Assembly (NCBI RefSeq): GCF_001673635.1
Contig: NZ_LZMH01000083.1
Location: forward strand, 1 to 64,000
Length of the DNA stretch: 64,000 bases
Direction of reading: 5' to 3'
Origin: Mycobacterium asiaticum
Lineage (GTDB): Bacteria > Actinomycetota > Actinomycetes > Mycobacteriales > Mycobacteriaceae
Part shown: positions 36,907 to 44,982 of the stretch, in pieces
Numbering within the stretch: the stretch's first letter is position 1
Layout: the number at the start of each line of letters is the position of its first letter
The notes under the pieces: model-generated
Told to the model about the DNA's origin: nothing
The model's input: the letters and a program-made list of their open reading frames with translations, nothing else
The model's database searches: none
Position numbers and translations under genes: made by a program

Positions 36907-38456
36907 CGGCGGGCCCCCAGCGCCTGTAGCGCCTGCGCGAGCTCCACCCGGTCGTCGAACGGGCGGGTCTGGTCGCCGACGCGCTGACCGGTCTCATGGC
37001 CCTTGCCGGCGATCAGGACGACGTCGCCGGGCCTGGCCCAGGCCACAGCGTGCCGGATGGCTTCGCGGCGGTCACCGATCTCGACTACCGACGGCGCTTT
37101 ACCGACGCCGGAGCCGGCGGTGGCGCCGGCCAGGATCTCGCGGCGGATGGCGGCGGGATCCTCGCTGCGCGGGTTGTCGTCGGTGACGACGACCAGGTCG
37201 GCGAGTTCGGCGGCCACCGCACCCATCGGTGCCCGCTTCCCCGGGTCGCGGTCGCCGCCTGCGCCGAACACCACCGCCAGCCGCCGGCCCGGCCCGGCCA
37301 GGGTGGTCAGCACGGCGCGCAGCGCGCCCGGCTTGTGGGCGTAGTCGACCAGCGCCAGGAAATCCTGACCGCGGTCGACCTGTTCGAGCCGTCCCGGGAC
37401 CCGGGTCTGGCGCAGTCCCGGCGCCGCCTGCTCCGGGGATACCCCGACGGCATCCAGAATGGCCAGCGCGACAAGCGAATTGGCGATGTTGTAATGCCCG
37501 GGCAGGTTGATCGCCACACGGTGGTGAACGCCGGCGGGGTCGATCGCGGTGAACTCCTGCCCGGCGGCACCGCTGAGTGCGACGTCGACGGCGCGCCAGT
37601 GCGCGGGCTCGTCGGTGACGCTCACGGTGATCGCGTCACCGGCCCGGGCCGCCATGGCGCGCCCGGCCTCGTCGTCGACGCACACCACGACGGTGCGCGC
37701 CCGCAACGCCGAGGCCGGATCGAACAGCGCCGCCTTGGCCTCGAAATAGGCTTCCATGCTCGGGTGGAAGTCGAGGTGATCGCGCGACAGGTTGGTGAAG
37801 GCGCCCACGGAGAATTCGGTGCCGTCCACCCGGCCGAGGGTCAGCGCGTGACTGGACACCTCCATCACCACGGTGTCCACCCCGCGTTCGGCCATCGCAG
37901 CGAACAAGGCTTGCAGCGCGGGGGCCTCCGGGGTGGTCAGCGCGCTGGGGATGTCGACGCCGTCGATGCGGATGCCGATGGTGCCGACCAGGCCGGCGAC
38001 CCGGCCCGCGGCCCGCAGACCCGCTTCGACCAGATAAGTCGTGGTGGTCTTGCCGGAGGTGCCGGTGATCCCGATGACCGGGACCCGGTCGGACGGGCGG
38101 CCGTAGACCGTGGCAGCCAGGCCACCCAGCACGCCGCGTGGTGCGGGGTGCACCAGGACCGGGACGGCGTCGGCGTGCGAACCCATTTCGAGCACCCCGT
38201 CGGCGTCGGTCAACACCGCGACGGCGCCGCGTTCGATCGCCGCGCCGGCATGGCGGGCACCGTGGGTGACCGACCCGGGCAGGGCGGCGAACAGGTCGCC
38301 GGAGCGCACATCCTGGCCCCGCAGCGTCACGCCGGTGACGGGCACGTCGGCGACGGTGCCGCCGTGCGCGGACACGGCGCCGACCTGGGCGGCCAGCGCG
38401 GCCAGCGACACGCCCGCGCCGGAGCTGGGACGCAGATCGGTGGGCACGGCTGCCAC
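36903..38456 (-). CDS. murE: UDP-MurNAc-L-Ala-D-Glu--meso-diaminopimelate ligase
   Basis: 517 residues, GTG start with GGAGG 10 bases upstream. Adds the third stem-peptide residue. DNPRSEDP near the C-terminus is the meso-DAP specificity motif (DNPR), fitting the A1-gamma wall of mycobacteria. Others: GITGTSGKTTTTYLVE (P-loop), TTPEAPALQALF, MEVSSHALTLGRV, FTNLSRDHLDFHPSMEAYF (carbamylated-Lys region), LPGHYNIANSLVALAI, ALVDYAHKPGALRAVL and IAGKGHETGQ. It is separated from pbpB by 113 bases, the first clear break in the operon. Confidence 0.98.
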   Translation of the reverse strand: MAAVPTDLRPSSGAGVSLAALAAQVGAVSAHGGTVADVPVTGVTLRGQDVRSGDLFAALPGSVTHGARHAGAAIERGAVAVLTDADGVLEMGSHADAVPVLVHPAPRGVLGGLAATVYGRPSDRVPVIGITGTSGKTTTTYLVEAGLRAAGRVAGLVGTIGIRIDGVDIPSALTTPEAPALQALFAAMAERGVDTVVMEVSSHALTLGRVDGTEFSVGAFTNLSRDHLDFHPSMEAYFEAKAALFDPASALRARTVVVCVDDEAGRAMAARAGDAITVSVTDEPAHWRAVDVALSGAAGQEFTAIDPAGVHHRVAINLPGHYNIANSLVALAILDAVGVSPEQAAPGLRQTRVPGRLEQVDRGQDFLALVDYAHKPGALRAVLTTLAGPGRRLAVVFGAGGDRDPGKRAPMGAVAAELADLVVVTDDNPRSEDPAAIRREILAGATAGSGVGKAPSVVEIGDRREAIRHAVAWARPGDVVLIAGKGHETGQRVGDQTRPFDDRVELAQALQALGARR

Positions 38457-38569
38457 TGCGTCATCACCTCCCGTCCGACGCTGAGCGAAACGCCATTATC
38501 GGCTTGGATCAGCTTTGACACCCTACCCAGCCGCCATCGGGCCGGTGACCTCCCGCGCCCGAGTCGGCG
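38457..38569 (-). promoter_or_regulatory. murE upstream gap, possible internal promoter
   Basis: 113 bases between pbpB and murE. On the minus strand GATAAT lies near 38496-38491, a reasonable -10 hexamer, with TGTCAA 14 bases upstream as a weak -35. GGAGG serves murE. The gap may hold an internal promoter of the dcw operon; the call is weak. Confidence 0.3.
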
Positions 38570-40552
38570 CTACATCGCCTGCAGGGTCAGCGGTGGTCCC
38601 GGGTCCGGTGACAGCGGCACGTTCTCGCGCTGCATCAGCCAGCCCGCGATGTTGTGGAACAGCGGCGCCGCCGAGTGCCCCGGTGTGCCGTCGGCGTTGC
38701 GCTGCGGGTTGTCCATCATGATGCCGATGACGTAACGCGGATTGTCGACAGTGGCCATGCCGGCGAAGGTGATCCAGTACACATCGTCGAAGTAGCAGCC
38801 GCAGCCCGGGTTGATCTGCTGCGCGGTGCCGGTCTTGCCGGCCATCTGGTAGCCGGGGACCGCGGCGGCCGGGCCGGTGCCCTGCTGGTAGCCCATCGGG
38901 TCCTGCTGCACGACCGCGCGCAGCATCTGCCGCACCGTCTGGGCGGTCTGCGCGGAGACCACCCGGACGCCTTCGGGGCGGGCTTCCTCGGTGCGCGTTC
39001 CGTCGGCGGCGATGGTGGCCTTGAGGATCCGCGGCGGGATGCGCACGCCGTCGTTGGCGATGGCCTGGTACATGCCCGCCATCTGCAGCAGCGTCATCGA
39101 AACACCCTGGCCGATGGGCAGGTTGGAGAAGGTGCTGCCCGACCACTGGTCGATCGGCGGCACCAGGCCCGCGCTCTCGCCGGGCAGCCCAACGCCGGTG
39201 CGCTGACCGAGCCCGAACTTGCGGACCATGTCGTAGAAGCGTTCCGGTCCCACCCGCTGCGCCAGCATCAGCGTGCCGACGTTGGACGACTTTCCGAAGA
39301 CACCGGTGGTGGTGTAGGGCATCACGCCGTGTTCCCACGCGTCGTGCACGGTGACGCCGCCCATCGAGATGGTGCCCGGCACCTGCAGCACCTCGTCGGG
39401 GTTGCTCAGCCCGTATTCGATCACCGACGAGGCGGTGATGATCTTGTTCACCGAACCCGGCTCGAACGGCGAGGACACCGGCAGATTGCCCAGTTGCCGG
39501 TCGCCCTGGCGCCCGATGTCCTGCGATGGGTCGAACGTGTTGTCGTTGGCCATCGCCAGCACTTCACCCGTCTTGGCGTCCAGCACGACCGCCGACACGG
39601 TGTGGGCGCCCGACACGTTCCTGGCCTGCTGCACCTGCTGCTGGACGTAGAACTGGATGTCGTCGTCGAGAGTGAGCTGGACGGTGGAGCCGTGCACGGC
39701 CTTGTGTCTGTTGCGGTAGCTGCCGGGGATGACGACGCCGTCGGACCCGCGGTCGTAGGTGACCGATCCGTCGGTGCCGGCCAGCACCGCGTCCAGCGAG
39801 TCCTCCAGGCCGAGCAGGCCGTGCCCGTCCCAGTCGATGCCCCCGACGATGTTGGCCGCCAAGGACCCGCCCGGATACTGGCGCAGATCCTGGCGCTCCG
39901 AGCCGACCTCGGGGAACTTGGCCGAGATCGCATGTGCGATGGCGGGATCGACGTTGCGGGCCAGGTAGACGAAGGTCTCGTTACTCTGCAGTTTCTTGAG
40001 TAGGGCGGCCGCGTCCGGCTTGTTGTTCAGCTTGCCCGCGACTTCCTTGGCGATGTCCTTGAGTCGCTCCTGCGGGTCCGGCGCGTGTGGCGACTTCTTC
40101 CTGGCCTCTTCCAGCTGCTGGCGAATTCGCTTGGGCTGGAAGGTAAGGGCGCGCGCTTCGATGGTGAAGGCCAGCCGGTCGTTGTGTCGGTCGACGATGG
40201 CGCCGCGGATCGCGCGTTCGACGTCGGTGACCTTAAGCTGGCCAGCGGCTTGGGCGTTGAGCTGCGGCGCGTTGGACACCTGCAGGTAGAACAGCTGAGT
40301 GACGGCCACGATCATCAGGATCAAGATGACGGCATTGCCCGCCCGATGCCGGAAGACGAACGACGCGCCACGGCTCGCTACTTCCACCGCCTGACGGGTG
40401 CGCCGCTCCCGGGCCGAGTGGGCTGTGCCGGGGGCGCGCGTGGGTTTGTCCTGCTTGGGTTTCCGAGTTCGCTTGGGCTGTTTGACGTCCTGGGCGGCAC
40501 GCGGTTTGCGGGCGCGGCGCTCCGGGGCCGCCCTGCGGGGGTCGCGGCTCAT
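38570..40552 (-). CDS. pbpB: Septal transpeptidase PbpB (PBP3/FtsI)
   Basis: 660 residues, ATG start overlapping the upstream gene as ATGA. Class B penicillin-binding protein that cross-links septal peptidoglycan with FtsW. A basic cytoplasmic head (about 70 residues, RRAAPERRARKPRAAQDV) precedes one membrane helix (NAVILILMIVAVTQLFYL). The dimerisation/pedestal domain covers about residues 100-300. Catalytic motifs: EPGSVNK with nucleophile Ser367, SSN in GKSSNVGTL and KTGTAQ near residue 573. Two cysteines (CGC) close to the last motif are typical of mycobacterial PbpB. Confidence 0.98.
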   Translation of the reverse strand: MSRDPRRAAPERRARKPRAAQDVKQPKRTRKPKQDKPTRAPGTAHSARERRTRQAVEVASRGASFVFRHRAGNAVILILMIVAVTQLFYLQVSNAPQLNAQAAGQLKVTDVERAIRGAIVDRHNDRLAFTIEARALTFQPKRIRQQLEEARKKSPHAPDPQERLKDIAKEVAGKLNNKPDAAALLKKLQSNETFVYLARNVDPAIAHAISAKFPEVGSERQDLRQYPGGSLAANIVGGIDWDGHGLLGLEDSLDAVLAGTDGSVTYDRGSDGVVIPGSYRNRHKAVHGSTVQLTLDDDIQFYVQQQVQQARNVSGAHTVSAVVLDAKTGEVLAMANDNTFDPSQDIGRQGDRQLGNLPVSSPFEPGSVNKIITASSVIEYGLSNPDEVLQVPGTISMGGVTVHDAWEHGVMPYTTTGVFGKSSNVGTLMLAQRVGPERFYDMVRKFGLGQRTGVGLPGESAGLVPPIDQWSGSTFSNLPIGQGVSMTLLQMAGMYQAIANDGVRIPPRILKATIAADGTRTEEARPEGVRVVSAQTAQTVRQMLRAVVQQDPMGYQQGTGPAAAVPGYQMAGKTGTAQQINPGCGCYFDDVYWITFAGMATVDNPRYVIGIMMDNPQRNADGTPGHSAAPLFHNIAGWLMQRENVPLSPDPGPPLTLQAM

Positions 40553-41733
40553 CGCGGGATCCCGGGCACGGCCGGTGCCGCCGGCGCGACTGGGACTACC
40601 TGCTCACCGGCGGCCGGCAGGGGCGCTACCCCGTGTACGTCGGAAGCGGTTGGACCGGTGGGCATTCCGGGCACCGGCGCGGCTACCGGCGGAACGACCT
40701 GAGTCGGGACCTGGCCCGGGACCTGCGGCAGCTGGGCCGGGACCGGGGGCAGTTGGACCGGAACCCCGTGCAGCGGGTCCAGCACCACCGGCGCCTGGGC
40801 GGGCACACCGGGCACCTGGCCGGGCACACCTGGCACCTGGCCGGGCACACCGGGCACCTGGCCGGGCACACCGGGCACCTGGCCGGGCGGTTGCGTGCTG
40901 CCCAGCGTCGAGGATCCGTCGGGTCCGCGCAGCAGCACCTGCGGACCGGTGCGCGCGGGCGGTGCCGGGTCGCCGGGAGCGGGCATCACCCGGACCGCCA
41001 CCTCCGGCGGCGTCACCGGCGGCTTGGGCGGTGGAGGTGGGCCTTCGTCGGGCAGCTTGTTGTTCAGCGGCGGCGGCGGCACGCCGTCGGCCGGTTTGGG
41101 TGTGCCGACCACGACCCAGTTGCCATCGGGCGCCTGAACCAGGTGGGCCGTGTCGCGGGTGGGGATCATGCCCTGTTTGCGGGCCGCTTCGGCCAGCGCC
41201 GGCGCAGACTCCGCCTCGCGCACATCACGCTCGAGCGCTTCTTTCTGCTGTTGCAGCATCCGGGTGCGCTCGCGGGCGTGGCTGAGCTGGTAGGACCGTT
41301 CGGCGGCGTCGGTGGACAACCACAGCGTCAGGCCCAGACCGATGCCCAGCGACCCGATCACCAGCACGACGAACGGGACCCGGCTCAGCACCGTACGTGG
41401 CCGCAGGTCGATCTGCGCCAGCCGGATGGCCAGCCGTTCGGACAGCTTGGGCCGAACGACCCTGGGCGCCTTCGCTTTACGTGCCTTGGCGCGGGCCTTG
41501 GCCTGGCTGGCGTTCTTGGGCCGGGCCGGGCGGTCGACGGGCCGGGCCATCGGAGTCGTCTGCGGGCCCGACCTCGGCGCCCGGGCCTCGCGTGCCGGCG
41601 CGGTGGACTTGCGGGAGTGGGCGCGACCCCGCCGGGACGACGGGTCGGCGGGGGTACGAACCCCGGTGGCGCCGGCGCGACGAGCGCGACGCTCGCTGTC
41701 GCGGCGCTTCGTCGCCTCGCGCTTTGTGCTCAT
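40549..41733 (-). CDS. FtsL-like divisome membrane protein with Pro-rich repeat tail (Rv2164c-type)
   Basis: 394 residues, ATG start overlapping the rsmH stop as ATGA. A very basic N-terminal ~110 residues leads to one membrane helix (VPFVVLVIGSLGIGLGLTLWL) and a short periplasmic coiled coil (RSYQLSHARERTRMLQQQKEALERDVREAE), the FtsL/FtsB-like layout. Position between rsmH and pbpB is that of ftsL in other bacteria. The tail (~200 residues) is extremely Pro/Val/Gly-rich and contains consecutive GQVPGVP heptads encoded by a 21-base tandem repeat, so its length probably differs between strains. FtsL identity is inferred from topology and synteny. Confidence 0.88.
   Translation of the reverse strand: MSTKREATKRRDSERRARRAGATGVRTPADPSSRRGRAHSRKSTAPAREARAPRSGPQTTPMARPVDRPARPKNASQAKARAKARKAKAPRVVRPKLSERLAIRLAQIDLRPRTVLSRVPFVVLVIGSLGIGLGLTLWLSTDAAERSYQLSHARERTRMLQQQKEALERDVREAESAPALAEAARKQGMIPTRDTAHLVQAPDGNWVVVGTPKPADGVPPPPLNNKLPDEGPPPPPKPPVTPPEVAVRVMPAPGDPAPPARTGPQVLLRGPDGSSTLGSTQPPGQVPGVPGQVPGVPGQVPGVPGQVPGVPAQAPVVLDPLHGVPVQLPPVPAQLPQVPGQVPTQVVPPVAAPVPGMPTGPTASDVHGVAPLPAAGEQVVPVAPAAPAVPGIPR
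40801..40884. repeat. Four tandem copies of a 21-base unit
   Basis: Units begin GGGCACACCGGGCACCTGG at 40801, 40822, 40843 and 40864; the second differs by one base, the others are identical. The period is a multiple of three, so copy-number change would keep the frame of the FtsL-like gene and add or remove GQVPGVP heptads. A candidate VNTR. Confidence 0.9.
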
Positions 41734-42752
41734 GCCTTCGCCTTCCCGTTCTCCCGCTCGACTCGTTGCAGGGCGCGCAGCCGCACCGGGGCGCTGCGCG
41801 GATTGCGTTCCGTCTCGGCCGCGTCAGCCCGTTCCGCTCCGCGCGTCAACGAGGTGAATCGCGGCCCGTGGCCGGGAAGTTCGACCGGGAGACCCGGCGG
41901 GGTGCGGGAGGCCGTAGCGTCGGTGAACACCCGCTTGACGATCCGGTCCTCCAGCGACTGGTAGGACAGCACCACGATGCGCCCGCCCACCGCCAGCGCC
42001 TCCAGCGCGGCCGGCACGGCGCCGCGCAACGACTCCAGCTCGTCGTTGACCGCGACGCGCAGTGCCTGGAAGGTGCGCTTGGCCGGGTGCCCGCCGGTGC
42101 GCCGGGCCGGCGCCGGGATCGCCTCGTAGAGCAGCGCCACCAGCTCGGCGGTCGAGGTGAACGGCGCGCGGGCGCGACGGCGGACAATCTGGGCCGCGAT
42201 CCGGCGAGCAAATCGCTCCTCGCCGTAGCGGTGCAGGATGTCGGCCAGCTCGGCCTCGGGGTAGGTGTTGACGATGTCGGCGGCGGTCAGCGGCGCCGAA
42301 GGGTCCATCCGCATGTCCAGCGGCGCGTCCTTGGCATAGGCAAACCCCCGCTCGGCGCGGTCCAGCTGCATTGAGGACACCCCGAGATCGAACAGCACGC
42401 CGTCCACCGATTCGGTTGTGGGATAACCGGATTCGGCAAGCGCCGCCACGATGCCGTCGTAGCGGGTGTGCACCAGGGTGACCCGATCGGCGAAGGTAGC
42501 CAACCGGTTTCGGCTGATAGCCAAGGCGCTCGGGTCGCGGTCGAGCCCGATCAGCCGCAGTCCGGGCAGCTCGGTGAGGAATCGCTCGGCGTGCCCACCG
42601 GCGCCAAGGGTGGCGTCGACGAGCACCGCGCCGGCACCGTCGGGACTGTGCCGGGTCAGCGCTGGTGCCAGCAATTCGACGCATCGCTGCGCCAGCACCG
42701 GCACATGGCCGAAATCACCTGCGCCGGAACGCGGATCGTCGGGGTTAGGCAT
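41730..42752 (-). CDS. rsmH: 16S rRNA (cytosine1402-N4)-methyltransferase
   Basis: 340 residues from ATG 42752, preceded by GGAGGGGTCAGG. Methylates N4 of C1402 in the ribosomal decoding centre using AdoMet; it is the second dcw gene in most bacteria (also called mraW). Features: HVPVLAQRCVELLAP, VLVDATLGAGGHAERFL (AdoMet loop), LIGLDRDPSALAI, DGVLFDLGVSSMQLD, RGFAYAKDAPLDMRMD, HPAKRTFQALRVAVNDEL and LSYQSLEDRIVKRVF. The longer upstream frame is noncoding leader. Mtb's annotated protein is longer at the N-terminus. Confidence 0.96.
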   Translation of the reverse strand: MPNPDDPRSGAGDFGHVPVLAQRCVELLAPALTRHSPDGAGAVLVDATLGAGGHAERFLTELPGLRLIGLDRDPSALAISRNRLATFADRVTLVHTRYDGIVAALAESGYPTTESVDGVLFDLGVSSMQLDRAERGFAYAKDAPLDMRMDPSAPLTAADIVNTYPEAELADILHRYGEERFARRIAAQIVRRRARAPFTSTAELVALLYEAIPAPARRTGGHPAKRTFQALRVAVNDELESLRGAVPAALEALAVGGRIVVLSYQSLEDRIVKRVFTDATASRTPPGLPVELPGHGPRFTSLTRGAERADAAETERNPRSAPVRLRALQRVERENGKAKA

Positions 42753-42888
42753 CCTGACCCCTCCCCGGCCGGTACGGCCTAACTGGCGTCCCGCCCGTGC
42801 ACCGAGGCCTCTGTCCGAGACGCACCTGGCGTTGGGGAAGTACGCCAGGGTCGGTTCGGGCAGAGACCACGGTGCACAGGCATGCACC

Positions 42889-43320
42889 TCAGAAGATGTC
42901 GCCGAGTGCTTCATCGCTGGCCGCGGAGAAGTTCTCTTCATGGAGTTGCTGATAGTCGTTCCAGGCCTGGGCGTCCCAGATTTCGAGATAGTCGACCGCA
43001 CCGATGACTACGCAATCCTTGGACAGGCCGGCGTAGCGCCGGTGGTCGGCCGACAGCGTGATGCGCCCCTGCCCGTCGGGGTGCTGCTCGTCGGTGCCGG
43101 CAGCGAGGTTACGCAAAAACGCCCGCGCCTCCGGATTGCTGCGCGGCGCCTTGCTGGCCCGCCGCGCCAGCTGCTCGAACTCCGCACGCGGATAGACGGC
43201 GAGGCTGTGATCTTGGCTCTTGGTGACCATCAACCCCCCTGCCAATGCGTCGCGAAATTTGGCCGGCAGCGTGAGCCGCCCTTTGTCGTCGAGCTTGGGC
43301 GTGTAGGTGCCGAGAAACAC
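42889..43320 (-). CDS. mraZ: Transcriptional regulator MraZ
   Basis: 143 residues from GTG 43320 (FLGTYTPKLDDKGRLTLPAKF follows), with GGAGG 8 bases upstream; the length equals that of Mtb. MraZ is a dodecameric AbrB-like DNA-binding protein with two SpoVT/AbrB repeats, each with the DxxGR motif: DDKGRLTLPAKFR in repeat 1 and DGQGRITLSADHR in repeat 2. It represses its own promoter and the dcw operon. Three operator boxes lie directly upstream (43368-43392). A gap of 136 bases separates it from rsmH. Confidence 0.97.
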   Translation of the reverse strand: MFLGTYTPKLDDKGRLTLPAKFRDALAGGLMVTKSQDHSLAVYPRAEFEQLARRASKAPRSNPEARAFLRNLAAGTDEQHPDGQGRITLSADHRRYAGLSKDCVVIGAVDYLEIWDAQAWNDYQQLHEENFSAASDEALGDIF

Positions 43321-43367
43321 TGCGGCACCTCCGACTTGCTTGTCACCCAAACACTTCGGCCACCATA

Positions 43368-43392
43368 CCCCACAGTCCCCCACTTCGCCCCA
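43368..43392 (-). promoter_or_regulatory. MraZ operator: three TGGGG boxes at 10-base spacing
   Basis: On the minus strand TGGGG occurs at 43392-43388, 43382-43378 and 43372-43368, each separated by 5 bases, one box per helical turn. A degenerate fourth (TGGCC, 43362-43358) follows. This matches the described MraZ box and lies 48-72 bases before the mraZ start, fitting autorepression of the whole dcw operon. Confidence 0.85.
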
Positions 43393-43721
43393 TAACAACC
43401 CCCTCCGCGCGTCTCATAGTGCCGTTGCCCCACCACACGTCGCGGGTCGACCCACTTCGGCGAGCCCGGCGCTTTCCGTACCGTGCACAAAACCGCACTT
43501 CAGAGCCCTGTTTCAGACCGTGGGGGCGGGGTGGGGCGCGGTGGGGAGCGATGGACACAACTACGCTACGAATGCGCCACGAGTTGGCTAACCGCGGCCC
43601 GGCGCGCGTGTTAGGGGCGCTGAGCCTGCAACGCTCATTGCCCGAGCAATCGCCGGCCGGAACTCGCAAAGCAAAACGGGGCAGCCGTTGGGCTACCCCG
43701 TTATTGGCGTATCAGAAAGGG
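43393..43721. other. Noncoding region upstream of mraZ, with terminator of the DUF3040 gene
   Basis: Part of the 401-base gap between mraZ and the DUF3040 stop. On the minus strand the hairpin AACGGGG...CCCCGTT (43702-43696 with 43681-43675, inner GGCT/AGCC, more exactly AGCC 43694-43691 with 43686-43683) is followed by TTTTGCTTT, a classical intrinsic terminator for the DUF3040 gene. The promoter for mraZ should lie between 43400 and 43670, but I cannot choose a -10. Short open frames here have no coding features. Confidence 0.65.
43673..43702 (-). terminator. Intrinsic terminator of the DUF3040 gene
   Basis: On the minus strand a GC-rich stem with 7-bp base (AACGGGG/CCCCGTT) and 4-bp upper stem is followed immediately by a T-rich tail ending TTTTGCTTT. 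It lies 20 bases after the stop codon. It is the only hairpin in the window with an obvious U-tract. Confidence 0.75.
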
Positions 43722-44123
43722 TTATTCGTCGAAGCGCCGGCGGAACCGGTCTTCCATGCGGCTGGTGAACGTTCCACCCGAGCCCCTGGACCGGCGCGGG
43801 CGCGACGGGCTCGCGGTGGTTCCAGTGTCCGGGCGGCCGGACAGCCGGCGACCGGTGACGGCGTACACCACGCCGCCAAACATCACGACGAAACCGAGCA
43901 CGCTCAGGATTGGGAAGGTTCCGATCATCGTGGCTTTGAAGGCGACTCCCGAAACCAGCATTGCCAGGCCGACGACGAACAGCGCCGTGCCCTGCAGTCG
44001 GCGTCGCGCGGTGGGCGCGCGGAAACCGCCGCCACGTACGCTCGAGGCGAACTTCGGATCCTCGGCATAGAGAGCGCTCTCGATCTGATCGAGCATTCGC
44101 TGCTCATGATCGGAGAGTGGCAT
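43722..44123 (-). CDS. DUF3040 membrane protein (Rv2169c-type)
   Basis: 133 residues from ATG 44123, preceded by AAGGAGGGACGA, a strong ribosome site; the longer frame starts upstream of it. The N-terminal MPLSDHEQRMLDQIESALYAEDPKFASSVR is the DUF3040 signature. Two membrane segments follow (GTALFVVGLAMLVSGVAF and FPILSVLGFVVMFGGVVYAV), then a basic/Ser-rich cytoplasmic tail ending RMEDRFRRRFDE. Function unknown. It has its own terminator and lies upstream of mraZ in the same direction. Confidence 0.9.
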   Translation of the reverse strand: MPLSDHEQRMLDQIESALYAEDPKFASSVRGGGFRAPTARRRLQGTALFVVGLAMLVSGVAFKATMIGTFPILSVLGFVVMFGGVVYAVTGRRLSGRPDTGTTASPSRPRRSRGSGGTFTSRMEDRFRRRFDE

Positions 44124-44379
44124 TCGTCCCTCCTTGCCGAAACACTGTCCCGTAGCCACTGATAGCACGCGGATGCCCGTTGTAGAGCAATTAATACCAA
44201 TGATACGAGGTCCATCTGCGCCGTACCACTGATTCGCAGGCGATTCTATCGCGGCTGCGTCGGCGAGCAGTGCCGGGCCGCGACACCACCGCCCGTCGCG
44301 GCGCGACGGCTACATCCGATACTGGAACATGCCCGAGCCCGCCCGGGCGCCGTTTGCCTACCCGAGGAGGACAGCGCGA

Positions 44380-44982
44380 TTGGCGACCTTCCTCATTGAT
44401 TTTCCGGCGAACGAGATGCAGCGCCGCCTCGGTGAAGCGCTGGGTGTGTACGTCGACGCCATGCGTTACCCCAAGGGCACCGAGAATCAACGCGCCAGCA
44501 TGTGGCTCGAACACACCCGGCGGCCGGGCTGGCAGGCGGTCGCCGCCGTCGAAGCGGCGACCGACGATGCCGGCCAGCCGCCGTCGGCCGCGGAGTTGGG
44601 CAACGCCCCACTCGTCGGCGTCGCCTATGGCTACCCGGGCGCACCCGGCCAGTGGTGGCAGCAGCAAGTAGTCCTGGGCCTGCAGCGCAGCGGTTTCCCG
44701 CAGCACGCGATCGACCGGCTGATGACGAGCTACTTCGAACTCACCGAGCTGCACATCCATCCGCGGGCGCAGGGCCGTGGGCTCGGCGAGGGCCTGGCCC
44801 GGCGCCTGCTCGCGGACCGCCGGGAAGACAATGTGCTGCTGTCCACCCCGGAGAACAACGGCGAGGCCAACCGGGCGTGGCGACTGTACCGCCGGCTGGG
44901 CTTTAACGACGTGATCCGCGGCTACTACTTCGCCGGCGACCCGCGGGCTTTCGCGATTCTGGGCCGCGCGTTGCCGCTGTGA
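44380..44982 (+). CDS. GNAT-family acetyltransferase (Rv2170-type)
   Basis: 200 residues from TTG 44380 (read LATFLIDFPANEMQRRL), with GAGGAGG 9 bases upstream; an ATG at 44329 would contain that site and is less likely. GNAT fold: FELTELHIHPRAQGRGLGEGLARRLL holds the acetyl-CoA P-loop (RGLGEG), and NNGEANRAWRLYRRLGFNDVIRGYYF is motif B. The Mtb orthologue has been reported to acetylate isocitrate dehydrogenase; I cannot confirm substrate here. It overlaps lppM by 4 bases (GTGA). Confidence 0.88.
   Translation: MATFLIDFPANEMQRRLGEALGVYVDAMRYPKGTENQRASMWLEHTRRPGWQAVAAVEAATDDAGQPPSAAELGNAPLVGVAYGYPGAPGQWWQQQVVLGLQRSGFPQHAIDRLMTSYFELTELHIHPRAQGRGLGEGLARRLLADRREDNVLLSTPENNGEANRAWRLYRRLGFNDVIRGYYFAGDPRAFAILGRALPL

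Noticed and set aside
36996..38735. 579-residue plus-strand frame opposite murE
   Set aside because: Antisense shadow; no domain, no ribosome site, and murE is unambiguous.
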